Shown one piece after another: positions 42,100 to 51,666 of a DNA stretch of 60,254 nucleotides. Each line of letters opens with the position of its first letter. Position 1 is the first letter of the stretch. The stretch lies in the IMG/VR virus record IMGVR_UViG_3300046170_000297, positions 1-60,254 of that record, one strand, 5' to 3'. The notes under the pieces are model-generated. The model was not told the DNA's origin, made no database searches, and saw nothing but the letters and a program-made list of their open reading frames with translations. The translations under genes were made by a program, and so were the position numbers. The DNA is from a virus.

Positions 42100-42795
42100 A
42101 TGGCTACGTCAGGAACTACATCATTCGATCTTCAGATCGATGACATTATTGAAGAAGCATACGAACGATGTGGTATGCGGACTAATAGTGGGAATGACTT
42201 ACGTAGCGCAAGAAGAAGTTTAAATCTTTTATTTTCAGAATGGGGCAACAGAGGTATTCACCTTTGGAAAGTTAAATTAAATGAAAAAGCATTAGTTGCA
42301 GGAACTGCTACATACACTGTAGATACAGATGTAAACGATGTTCTTGAAGCATATATTTCTACAACAAACGCAGCAGGAAATACTTCATCAACAAATGATA
42401 TCTCATTAACAAAAATTGATAGATCAGCTTATGCTGCACTTCCAAATAAATTACAAACAGGACAACCATCACAGTATTATGTTGATAGACAAACAACACC
42501 AACCATAAGTTTATATTTAGCTCCTGATGCAACTACATATACAACATTAAAATTTTATACAATCAATAGAATTGAAGATGCAGGTGGTTTTACAAAAACA
42601 CCTGATGTTGCTTATAGATTTTTACCGTGTATGTGTTCTGGCCTTGCATATTATCTATCACAAAAAAGAGCACCAGACAGAATTCAATTATTAAAACAAT
42701 TATATGAAGATGAATTGATTAGAGCATTAAACGAAGATGGTTCAAGAACTTCGGTTTATATTTCTCCACAAACTTATTTTGGGAGTGGTTCTTAA
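42100..42795 (+). CDS. Head-tail adaptor / tail accessory protein, 231 aa
   Basis: It has FDLQIDDIIEEAYERCGMRT, LNLLFSEWGNRGIHLWKVKL and YRFLPCMCSGLAYYLSQKRA, the layout of P22 gp4/T7 gp11-like adaptors that dock below the portal. Length and position between head and fibre genes agree. Coupled to the next gene by TAATG. Confidence 0.65.
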   Translation: MATSGTTSFDLQIDDIIEEAYERCGMRTNSGNDLRSARRSLNLLFSEWGNRGIHLWKVKLNEKALVAGTATYTVDTDVNDVLEAYISTTNAAGNTSSTNDISLTKIDRSAYAALPNKLQTGQPSQYYVDRQTTPTISLYLAPDATTYTTLKFYTINRIEDAGGFTKTPDVAYRFLPCMCSGLAYYLSQKRAPDRIQLLKQLYEDELIRALNEDGSRTSVYISPQTYFGSGS

Positions 42796-43199
42796 TGAGT
42801 TACGCAACAGGAAAACATTCTAAAGCTATCTCCGATAGATCTGGACAAGCATTTCCATACAAAGAAATGGTTAAAGAGTGGACAGGTGCATTAGTTCATA
42901 TATCAGAGTATGAACCTAAACATCCACAACTAGATCCTCCTTATCATAAAGCAGATGCAGTAGCTTTACAAAATACAAGATCACAAAGATTTCAACAACC
43001 TACAACTGTTGCAGCTAACGATACAACTCTAGCTGATTCTGGTGGTATTACAGTTGGTGTAGCAAATTTGACTTTACCAGGACAATTTGGATTTTTAAAT
43101 AAAGGAACGTCATCGATGATTCCTGCAGATCCATCGTTACAAAATAGAAGAAGACAAGTATCTATGCAAATTAATTCAGTAACCGTGAGTATTACATAA
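42795..43199 (+). CDS. Conserved structural protein, 134 aa
   Basis: It contains GQAFPYKEMVKEWTGALVHI and EYEPKHPQLDPPYHKADAVA, a pattern I recall beside adaptors in related phages, then a beta-rich C-terminus. Coupled on both sides by TAATG. Probably part of the head-tail junction. Confidence 0.6.
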   Translation: MSYATGKHSKAISDRSGQAFPYKEMVKEWTGALVHISEYEPKHPQLDPPYHKADAVALQNTRSQRFQQPTTVAANDTTLADSGGITVGVANLTLPGQFGFLNKGTSSMIPADPSLQNRRRQVSMQINSVTVSIT

Positions 43200-43861
43200 T
43201 GGCTATATCATACTCAGATTTTTTAACACAAATAAGAAACTTCACTGAAGTAGATAGTAATGTATTAAGCGACACAATTATTGCACAGTTTATAAGAAAT
43301 GTAGAATTAAATGTAGCGGGAGCCGTGGACTATGATGATACAAGAAAATATGCAACTTCATCATTCACTGCAAGTAAAAGATATTTAGTTACACCTAATG
43401 ATTTTTTAATTATTAGATCTCTTCAAGTATTTAGCACTACTGATCAAACAGGAGATAGAACTTTTATGGAGAAAAGAGATACTAGTTTTATAACTGAATA
43501 TAATGGAAGTGGTACTACAGGATTACCGAAATATTATGCTAATTGGGATGATGCTTCAATTGTAGTAGCTCCTACTCCAGATCAAGCTTATGCAGTACAA
43601 CTTAATTATATTATTACACCACCGAGTTTTACCTCAACTAACACAACTTATTTATCTGAGTATCAACAAGGAATGCTTTTAGATGGTGTTTTAACAGAGG
43701 CTTATGGATTTTTAAAAGGGCCAATGGATATGTACAACCTTTACAAAAGTAAGTATAATGAAGGTGTACAGAATTTTGCTCTTCAACAAATGGGGAGAAG
43801 AAGACGATCAGAATACGATGATGGGGTACCTAGAGTTCAAGTACCTTCACCATCACCATAA
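43199..43861 (+). CDS. SU10-type adaptor protein, 220 aa
   Basis: It begins ISYSDFLTQIRNFTEVDSNV, with helices then strands (YYANWDDASIVVAPTPDQAY) and a C-terminal helix region GMLLDGVLTEAYGFLKGPMD, matching the phage adaptor family first seen in SU10-like podoviruses. It would connect portal and tail nozzle. Confidence 0.65.
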   Translation: MAISYSDFLTQIRNFTEVDSNVLSDTIIAQFIRNVELNVAGAVDYDDTRKYATSSFTASKRYLVTPNDFLIIRSLQVFSTTDQTGDRTFMEKRDTSFITEYNGSGTTGLPKYYANWDDASIVVAPTPDQAYAVQLNYIITPPSFTSTNTTYLSEYQQGMLLDGVLTEAYGFLKGPMDMYNLYKSKYNEGVQNFALQQMGRRRRSEYDDGVPRVQVPSPSP

Positions 43862-43881
43862 AAAATTAAAGGAGAACTATT

Positions 43882-44328
43882 ATGGCAATAACAACTAATG
43901 CAATTTGTAATTCATTTAAAAAAGAATTACTCCAAGGAAAACACGACTTTGATACATCATCAGATACATATAAATTAGCGATGTATACATCATCAGCAAC
44001 TTTAGGTGCTTCAACTGAAAACTACATAACTGCTAATGAAGTATCTGCTTCAGGGCAATATGCTGCTGGAGGTGGTACTTTAGTGAACCAAGGTGTTAAA
44101 GTCTCGTCTGGTGTAGCGATAACTGACTTTGCAGACTTATCATTTACTGGTGTAACTCTTACTGCAAGAGGTGCGCTAATCTATAATACAACGACTGACG
44201 GTGGCTCGAACACTACAGATGCTGTTTGTGTTTTAGATTTTGGTGGAGATAAAACAGCAACTTCAGGGACTTTTACAATTCAGTTTCCTGCTTTTACAAC
44301 ATCAGCTGCAATATTAAGATTAACGTAA
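43882..44328 (+). CDS. Small tail/fibre-associated protein, 148 aa
   Basis: It contains AICNSFKKELLQGKHDFDTS and SFTGVTLTARGALIYNTTTD, a family common at the start of fibre clusters in marine phages. Beta-rich and Thr-rich. Likely an outer tail or head ornament. Exact role unknown. Confidence 0.6.
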   Translation: MAITTNAICNSFKKELLQGKHDFDTSSDTYKLAMYTSSATLGASTENYITANEVSASGQYAAGGGTLVNQGVKVSSGVAITDFADLSFTGVTLTARGALIYNTTTDGGSNTTDAVCVLDFGGDKTATSGTFTIQFPAFTTSAAILRLT

Positions 44329-44340
44329 GGAGTAGTTTCA

Positions 44341-44799
44341 ATGGCACTTGTCGTTAACGATAGAGTTAAAGAGACAAGCACTACTACAGGACAAGGAACT
44401 TTAAACCTTGCGGGTGCTTCACAAGACTTTATTACATTTGTAGCAGGTATAGGTACAACCAATACTACTTACTATTGTATTGAAAATACTGGAACAGGTG
44501 AGTTTGAAGTTGGTATTGGTACAGTAACCGATGCCACTCCAGATACTTTATCAAGAGACACAGTCATAAGTAATTCAGCAGGGAATACATCTAAAATAGA
44601 TTTTGCAGCAGGAGAAAAAAACGTATTTTGTACAATGCCTGCTAAAAGAACTATTAGTCCAGTGATGACTGCCACGGGATTCGTGGTTACTCATGCATCG
44701 ACCCTAGACCAAGATCAAACAATGGATTCTGGAGTTCTTGCAGGCCCTGTCACAATAACTGGAACTATAACTGCAACAGGAACCTTGGTAATTATATAA
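44341..44799 (+). CDS. Tail-fibre-like protein with fibre N-terminal pattern, 152 aa
   Basis: It begins MALVVNDRVKETSTTTGQGT, with VAGIGTTNTTYYCIENTGTG and FEVGIGTVTDATPDTLSRDT, a domain usually found at the N-terminus of marine phage fibres. Here it ends in TITGTITATGTLVII with TAATG coupling to the first giant fibre gene, so it may be a fibre connector. Confidence 0.6.
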   Translation: MALVVNDRVKETSTTTGQGTLNLAGASQDFITFVAGIGTTNTTYYCIENTGTGEFEVGIGTVTDATPDTLSRDTVISNSAGNTSKIDFAAGEKNVFCTMPAKRTISPVMTATGFVVTHASTLDQDQTMDSGVLAGPVTITGTITATGTLVII

Positions 44800-47700
44800 T
44801 GAGTCAATTAGAAGTAGATAAAATAATCCCACAATCAGGCACCACTCTTACATTAGGAGATTCAGGTGATACGATTAGTTTTGCAAGTGGTGTACTTCCT
44901 AATTTGGAAAATCTTACAGTTACTGGTGATTTAACTGTTGACACTAATTCATTAAAAGTAGACAGCACTAATAATAGAGTTGGGATAGGGACAGCAACCC
45001 CTAGTGTTTCATTAGATGTGGTTGGAGCTATAACTGCATCAGGCAATATAACAGGTACCCTTGCTACAGCAGCCCAAACTAATATTACATCGTTAGGCAC
45101 CCTGACTAGTTTAACAGTGAATGGAAACTTATCAGTAGATGGCGGAACAATCAAACTAGATGGTAATTATCCAACAGGAACAAGTAATGTTGCATTAGGA
45201 AATACTGCACTAGATGATGGTAGTTTAAGTGGTGGTTACAACACTGCTATTGGCGATGGGTCTATGACAGCCAACACTTCTGGTCAAACTAATACATCTG
45301 TTGGTTTTGAGTCTATGTGTGCAAATACAACAGGAGCAAATAATGTTTCTATGGGTGTTTATGCACTTAGAAAAAATATATCAGGTGGTTCTAACACTGC
45401 AATCGGTTGTGCATCACTTCAAGAAAATACAACAGCTAGTAATAACACAGCAGTAGGTTTTGAATCTTTAAAAGCTAATACGACAGGTGCAGCAAACACA
45501 GCAGTAGGTTTTGATGCACTAAAAGCTAGTACAACATCAGCATATAACTCTGCTTTTGGTAGTTATGCTTTAGACGCTAATACGACAGGTTCAAAAAATG
45601 TTGGTATAGGTTTTAATGCAGCTGGTGGTAATACAACAGGTTCAGATAACGTAGCAGTTGGTCAAAATGCTTTAAGATGTAACACAACAGCAAGTAATAA
45701 TACATCAGTAGGAACTTGTGCATTGTTTGCTAACACAACAGGAACAAACAACGTAGCTATAGGTAATGTAGCTTTACAATCAAACACAACAGCTTCAAAT
45801 AATACTGCTGTTGGAAGAAACTCACAACCAGATACAACAACAGGAGATAGAAATACCTCTATGGGTTATGCTTCTATGTTCACAAATAGTACAGGTGGTT
45901 GTAATGTAGGTATTGGATATTATGCCTTAATGAAAAATACAACAGCTTCTAACAATACAGCTATTGGTAATGAGGCTTTAGCTTGTAACACAACAGGTTA
46001 CTGTAACACTGCGGTAGGTACTTGTGCTTTAGATACAAATACAACAGGAAGTAACAACACAGCAGTAGGTTCTGCTTCACTTCCTTCTAATACTACAGGT
46101 ATAGACAACACAGCACTTGGAAGAAATGCTCTACAGTCTAATACTACAGGTAGCTATAATACAGCACTTGGAAAAAATGCTCTAGATGATAATACTACAG
46201 CTAATAATAATACAGCAGTTGGTTATAGAGCGTTATTTATAAATTCAACAGGTGCAAATAATGTAGCTGTTGGCTGTGGTTCTTTAACAGATAATACAAT
46301 AGGCGACCAGAACACAGCAGTAGGTGGAACAGCTTTAGGAGATAATACTGAAGGAGAATACAATGCAGCTTTTGGTTATAATGCTTTAAGAAAAAATACT
46401 ACAGCAAATAATAATTCAGCATTTGGTTACTATGCTTTAGCTTGTAACACAACAGGTTCAGAAAATACAGCTGTTGGACAAAAAGCATTAGTAGCTAACA
46501 CAACAGGGTGTCAAAATACAGCTGTTGGATTATCTTCAATGTTCACTAACACAACAGGTTGTCAAAATGTTGCTATGGGAAGACAATCTTTACATAATAA
46601 TACTACAGGCGATTGTAATGTTGCTCTTGGTTATAATTCTTTATTTAATAATCAGACAGCAGATAATAATACAGCAGTTGGAACTCATGCTTTATTTGCT
46701 AATACTACAGCTTCTTGTAATACTGCTATAGGAAAAAATGCAATGGCTGCAACTACAACAGGGATGTAGAAATGTTGCGGTTGGTGCTGGTGCTTTAAAA
46801 ACAAATACTACAGGAGATGCTAATGTTGCAATAGGTAGAGAAGCATTAGGTGTAGCAACAACAGCAGATAATAATACTTCTGTTGGTTTTGATTCTTTAC
46901 AAGCAAATACAACAGGTGCTGCTAATACAGCTATTGGACTTAATTCTTTATTTTCTAACACAACTGGAGAATTAAATGTAGCAGTTGGAGCAAATGCTAT
47001 GGAAAGTAATACAACAGCTGGTGCTAATGTTGCAGTAGGTGTTTATGCTATGCGTTGTAATACAACAGGTGGTGATAACGTAGCTGTAGGTTATGCTTCT
47101 ATGTATAAAAATGAAGGTGCTGGAGTTAAAAACACTGCTGTAGGTTGTGTGTCTTTATGTTCTAACACAACTGGTGATGAAAACGTAGCAATAGGGACTT
47201 TAGCTTTAGCATCTAATACAACAGGTTCTACTAATACAGCAGTAGGTACTAATGCTTTGATTTGTAACACAACAGGTTCTGCTAATACAACAGTTGGAAA
47301 AGACGCATTAGGAAAACAAACAACAGGTGCAAACAATACATCTATTGGACAAGGTGCATTAAATTCTGTTACTTCAGGATTTGGTAATGTTGCAATTGGT
47401 AATGATTCAGGTGCGCAAGGTGCTATGATTGATATTACAGGCGAAGACAATAGAGCTGTTTTTGGTCACAATAGTATAACTAATGCTTATGTTAAAGTTG
47501 CTTTTACAGTAACATCAGACCAAAGAGATAAAACAAACTTAGGTACAGTTCCACATGGGTTAGATTTTGTTAATCAACTAAACCCTGTTTCATTTCAATT
47601 TAAAAAATCAAGAGATAATGATGCACCTCATGGAGATATGAGATATGGTTTTTTAGCACAAGATATACTTGCACTTGAAGGAGATAATCCTGTTATCATT

Positions 47701-47811
47701 GATAATGAATTTGAAGATGCTTTGAAATACAAAGGTGAACATTTGGTACCAGTATTAGTCAATGCAATCAAAGAATTAACAGCTAGAATAGAGGAATTAG
47801 AAAATGAGTAG
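44799..47811 (+). CDS. Giant fibre/spike 1: YadA-like repeats plus S74 chaperone, about 1,004 aa, one indel
   Basis: The N-terminal anchor (LEVDKIIPQSGTTLTLGDSG, then SVDGGTIKLDGNYPTGTS) is followed by about 40 repeats of 17 residues of the type NTAVG-(x)4-L-x-x-NTTG-x-x, a YadA-like left-handed beta-roll that trimerises. The C-terminus TSDQRDKTN...PHGLDFV...YGFLAQDI...LVPVLVNAIKEL is a Peptidase_S74 intramolecular chaperone that folds the trimer and cleaves itself off. One base is off at about 46762-46768. Likely receptor binding. Ends with an ATGA-type overlap on fibre 2. Confidence 0.85.
45185..47400 (+). repeat. 51-nt coding repeats of fibre 1
   Basis: About 40 imperfect 51-nt units encode 17-residue beta-roll repeats (core AATACAACAGGT...GCAGTAGGT). 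Similarity to the repeats of fibres 2 and 3 makes recombination between them possible. Antisense frames stay open here only as a by-product of the period. Confidence 0.85.
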
Positions 47812-50278
47812 TATTATTAAAGTAGATACAATCCAGGACCAAGCAGGTAATAATATTATCAACGAATCAAGTGATACTATTACTATCGGTGCAGCCGGTG
47901 ATACGGTTAATATAGTTGGGACACTTCAAAATAATGGTTCAGCTATACCAGGAGACATTTCTTCAGTTGTAGCAGGAACAGGTTTATCGGGTGGTGGAAC
48001 ATCTGGAGATGTAACTTTAAATGTAGAAGCAGCACAATCAGGAATTACTTCTCTTGGAACTTTATCTAGTTTAACGGTTAATGGTAATGTTAGTGTAGAT
48101 GGTGGCACAATTAAACTAGATGGTAATTATCCAACAGGAACAGGTAATGTTGCTTTAGGAGATACTGCTTTAGATTCTTTAACTTCAGGTGGTGGTAATA
48201 CTGCTATTGGTGGAGAATCTTTAACTGCTAATACATCAGGGAGTGGAAACTCAGCTTTAGGATATAGAACATTTTGTGTTAACACTACAGGTGCAGATAA
48301 CACTGCAATGGGTAGACAAGCATTAAGAAATAATGAATCAGGAGATAATAATGTTGCAGTTGGTCGTAATGCAATGGAATCTAACACTACAGCAGACAAT
48401 AACACAGCAGTAGGTTTTGAATCTCTAAAAGCAAACACAACAGGTAATTCAAACACAGCAGTTGGAGTATCATCTTCACAAACAGGCACTACAGCCTCAG
48501 ACAACACATCTGTTGGTTTTTGTTCTTTATATTCTGTGACAACAGGAGGTGCTAATGTAGCATTAGGAACTTGTGCTTTAAAATCAAATACTACTGCAGT
48601 TCACAATGTAGCTGTTGGTAAAGATGCTTTAGAAGCTAATACGACAGGTGCAGAAAATACAGCAATAGGTAAAGATAGTTTAACAGCTAACACAACAGGA
48701 GCACAAAATACAGCAGTTGGACATAGTGCTTTAAAAACTAACACAACTTGTGGTAATTTAACAGCAGTTGGTTATGGAGCGCTTTGTGCAAATACAACAG
48801 GAACAAATGATACAGCAATGGGTCATGCTTCTTTAGATGCAAATACTTCTGGTTCTGACAATGTTGGATTTGGTACAAATACTTTAGGTGCAAATACATC
48901 AGGCGGTAATAATACAGCTATTGGTAGTTGTGCTTTACAAGCAAATACAACAGCTTCTGGTAATACAGCAGTTGGTCTTAGAACATTATTAGCTAACACA
49001 ACAGGTGCATCTAATGTAGCCGTAGGTTGTGGTGCTTTAGCTGCTAACACTACAGCATCAAGAGGAACTGCTGTTGGAAGATGTGCTTTAGCATCAAATA
49101 CTGATGGTGATGCAAATACTGCTGTAGGTGACCTTGCTATGGAAGATTGTACTACAGGAGATTTAAATACTGCTATAGGTACAGAATCATTAAAAAATTT
49201 AACAACAGGTTGTTACAATGTTGCTTTGGGTAGATCATCTGCAGAATCATTAACAACAGCTGATTATAATACAGCTATTGGTTATCAATCTTTAAGAGCT
49301 GGTACGACAGCTTGTCAAAACACAATGGTTGGTGCTTTCTCTGGTGATGAAATGACAACAGGTCGATATAATGTAGGTGTAGGAGTACATGCTATTGGTT
49401 CAACAACAGATGCTGAGGGAAATACTGGAGTTGGTTATAACGTTTTAGAAAATAATACAACAGGTGATAATAATACAGCAGTAGGTTCTTTTGCTTTAGA
49501 TTCAAACACTACTGCTGACGAAAATACAGCTGTTGGATATGTTGCTTTAAGTTCTAGTACAACAGCTGCAGAAAATACAGCAATCGGCAGAGGTGCTATG
49601 CAAGTAACCACAACAGGTGCTGTAAATACAGCAATAGGAAAAAATGCTTTAAATGAAAACACTACAGGTTCTTGTAATACCGCAGTGGGTAAAAATTCTT
49701 TGGGTGATAATACAACAGGTTGTATGAATACAGCTTTGGGTCAAGATTCTGGTGCTACGTTAACTACTGGTAAGGGAAATACCCTTATAGGAAGAGAAGC
49801 TGGTTATTACGTTACAGGTGGAGGAAATGTAGTTGTTGGTGGACCAAGCACTAACGGTGGTTATACACCTGCTTTCAATATAACAAGTGAAGATAACAGA
49901 GTAGTAATAGGAAATAGTTCTGTAACTAATGCTTATGTAAAAGTAGCTTGGACGGTTACATCAGATCAAAGAGATAAAACTAATTTTAATATAGTTCCAC
50001 ATGGTTTAGATTTTGTAGAAAAGCTAAAACCTGTTTCATTTCAATTTAAAAAATCAAGAGAAGATAATACCCCTGATGGTCCTAAACATTATGGATTTAA
50101 AGCACAAGATATTATGACTTTAGAGGGAGATAATCCTGTAATTATTGATAATGAACAACCAGAACATTTAAGATACAAGGGTGAACATTTAGTCCCTGTA
50201 TTAGTCAATGCAATACAAGAACTATCAGAAGAAAATAAAGACTTGAAATCTAGAATAGAAGCTTTAGAAAGTAACTAA
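47804..50278 (+). CDS. Giant fibre/spike 2: YadA-like repeats plus S74 chaperone, 824 aa
   Basis: Same plan as fibre 1: an anchor ending in SVDGGTIKLDGNYPTGTGN (about 92-110), about 34 repeats of 17 residues (NTAIGKDSLTANTTGAQ type), then TSDQRDKTNFNIVPHGLDFV and YGFKAQDIMTLEGDNP, the S74 self-cleaving chaperone, ending in a coiled coil (ENKDLKSRIEALESN). One continuous frame without errors. The S-D-x-R-D-K signature holds the catalytic serine and lysine dyad region. Confidence 0.85.
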   Translation: MSSIIKVDTIQDQAGNNIINESSDTITIGAAGDTVNIVGTLQNNGSAIPGDISSVVAGTGLSGGGTSGDVTLNVEAAQSGITSLGTLSSLTVNGNVSVDGGTIKLDGNYPTGTGNVALGDTALDSLTSGGGNTAIGGESLTANTSGSGNSALGYRTFCVNTTGADNTAMGRQALRNNESGDNNVAVGRNAMESNTTADNNTAVGFESLKANTTGNSNTAVGVSSSQTGTTASDNTSVGFCSLYSVTTGGANVALGTCALKSNTTAVHNVAVGKDALEANTTGAENTAIGKDSLTANTTGAQNTAVGHSALKTNTTCGNLTAVGYGALCANTTGTNDTAMGHASLDANTSGSDNVGFGTNTLGANTSGGNNTAIGSCALQANTTASGNTAVGLRTLLANTTGASNVAVGCGALAANTTASRGTAVGRCALASNTDGDANTAVGDLAMEDCTTGDLNTAIGTESLKNLTTGCYNVALGRSSAESLTTADYNTAIGYQSLRAGTTACQNTMVGAFSGDEMTTGRYNVGVGVHAIGSTTDAEGNTGVGYNVLENNTTGDNNTAVGSFALDSNTTADENTAVGYVALSSSTTAAENTAIGRGAMQVTTTGAVNTAIGKNALNENTTGSCNTAVGKNSLGDNTTGCMNTALGQDSGATLTTGKGNTLIGREAGYYVTGGGNVVVGGPSTNGGYTPAFNITSEDNRVVIGNSSVTNAYVKVAWTVTSDQRDKTNFNIVPHGLDFVEKLKPVSFQFKKSREDNTPDGPKHYGFKAQDIMTLEGDNPVIIDNEQPEHLRYKGEHLVPVLVNAIQELSEENKDLKSRIEALESN
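48145..49860 (+). repeat. 51-nt coding repeats of fibre 2
   Basis: About 34 units of 51 nt, same consensus as in fibre 1. The stretch just before them (48080-48145) is nearly identical to 45125-45190 and 51935-52000. Confidence 0.8.
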
Positions 50279-50297
50279 TTTAATCAAGAGGAATAAA

Positions 50298-51176
50298 ATG
50301 CTTAATACATATGTCGTTGAAGGCGGTGTTGGTAAATGTACCGCATTCACTGCTTTACTACCTAAATTAAAAAAGAAATCGGATATACAAATTTATACTC
50401 CATACATCGATTGCTTTGCAGGTAACCCTGATGTTAAACTTGCATTGGAGCAAACGCTACCCATACAAGATCCAAGAATAATGGCATCAGATAATATTTA
50501 TTACTGTGAGCCATATAAATCTAATTTTCAATTTGGTAAGCAACATATTATTGAAAGTTATTGTGAGCATCACGGTGTTGAATATGATAAATCTATGAGA
50601 CCAAAACTTTATACCGATCAACATAAAGCAGCTATTACTAAATGGTTAGGTGATAATAATATTGGTAAATATATTATGATTCAATTTAGTGGTGGTCAAG
50701 CTAAATGGAATTATGGAGAAAATGTTCAATATCAAAACATCAATCCTAATAGAAATTATCATCCTTTCTTGGCACAACAAGTAGTTAATATGTTACTGGA
50801 AGAATATAAAGATACAACTATTATCAATTGTGTATTACCAAATGAACCACATTATCAAGGCACAATCAGATGTGATTTACACTGGGCCCAGATCCATGAA
50901 ATGTTAAAAGGAGCGACAGGGTTTGTAAGTATTGATAGTTGTTTACAACATTTCTCAGCCTCAACAGGAACACCAGGGGTTGTGATTTGGGGATCAACTA
51001 GATGGACTCAATTCGGATATTCTCATAACAAAAACTTACATTTTCACATGGGAAATCGTTGGAATGAATCTAAGTATGTGGATAGCGACCCAAGAAATAA
51101 TATGGTAGAATCAACAAAAATTATAGATTGCTTTAAAAATCTAAAAAAATTACCAGTTGCATGTGCAACTGAATAA
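50298..51176 (+). CDS. GT9-like (heptosyltransferase-type) glycosyltransferase, 292 aa
   Basis: The C-terminal half carries GFVSIDSCLQHFSASTGTPG and VVIWGSTRWTQFGY, matching the family 9 donor-site pattern (S-x-D-x-x-x-x-H-x-A-x-x-x-G-x-P). The middle has YIMIQFSGGQAKWNYG, and the N-terminus begins MLNTYVVEGGVGKC. It lies between two fibre genes, so it may glycosylate fibres or alter host lipopolysaccharide. Acceptor unknown. Confidence 0.7.
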   Translation: MLNTYVVEGGVGKCTAFTALLPKLKKKSDIQIYTPYIDCFAGNPDVKLALEQTLPIQDPRIMASDNIYYCEPYKSNFQFGKQHIIESYCEHHGVEYDKSMRPKLYTDQHKAAITKWLGDNNIGKYIMIQFSGGQAKWNYGENVQYQNINPNRNYHPFLAQQVVNMLLEEYKDTTIINCVLPNEPHYQGTIRCDLHWAQIHEMLKGATGFVSIDSCLQHFSASTGTPGVVIWGSTRWTQFGYSHNKNLHFHMGNRWNESKYVDSDPRNNMVESTKIIDCFKNLKKLPVACATE

Positions 51177-51190
51177 TAAGGAGGAAAACT

Positions 51191-51442
51191 ATGTCAGACG
51201 AAGCAAGAACAGCAGAACAATTAGCTCAAGACTATACAGCAATGGGTCACTCTGTAGATTTAATTAATGGTATCATTGATGGATCACAAATGGCAGATGA
51301 AAATGCTGAAGATAGACAGGGCGCTGTTGACAGAAATGTTGAACACTTAGAACTTATGGTTGCAAAATCAGATTGGGGAAGTGAAGACATGACTGCAGCA
51401 AATTCTGCGATCACGGCTGGTAAAGCATACACAGCTAGTTAA
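51191..51442 (+). CDS. Small acidic protein, 83 aa
   Basis: It reads MSDEARTAEQLAQDYTAMGH and is helical and acidic, with a conserved-looking RNVEHLELMVAKSDWGSED. I recall it next to fibre genes in pelagiphages. Perhaps a fibre assembly chaperone. Strong AAGGAGG site. Confidence 0.55.
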   Translation: MSDEARTAEQLAQDYTAMGHSVDLINGIIDGSQMADENAEDRQGAVDRNVEHLELMVAKSDWGSEDMTAANSAITAGKAYTAS

Positions 51443-51450
51443 GGAGTACA

Positions 51451-51666
51451 ATGATAACTGTAAATGAAAAAAGTTATGACGAAACTAAACTTTCAAACGA
51501 AGGTAAAGCTGCGTTAGAAAACATTCAAGTATTAAACACAGAACAAAATCAGTTGAAGATAAAATTTCAACATAATGAGATTTTGTTAAAATACTACATG
51601 GATGTTTTGACTAAAAACTTACCTGAGGAAGAAAAAGAACAGAAGGTAAAGACTGAGAGTAAATGA
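51451..51666 (+). CDS. DUF6447-like small protein, 71 aa
   Basis: MITVNEKSYDETKLSNEGKA followed by a helical region with QVLNTEQNQLKIKFQHNEI matches a small family seen in cyanophages and other marine phages (DUF6447-like). The first strand and the helical pair are typical. Overlaps the next fibre start by 4 bases. Function unknown. Confidence 0.65.
   Translation: MITVNEKSYDETKLSNEGKAALENIQVLNTEQNQLKIKFQHNEILLKYYMDVLTKNLPEEEKEQKVKTESK

Noticed and set aside
47091-47450. Long antisense open frames inside the fibre repeats
   Set aside because: They follow from the 51-nt period and its biased codons. The proteins are Val/Pro/Leu repeats with no start signals.
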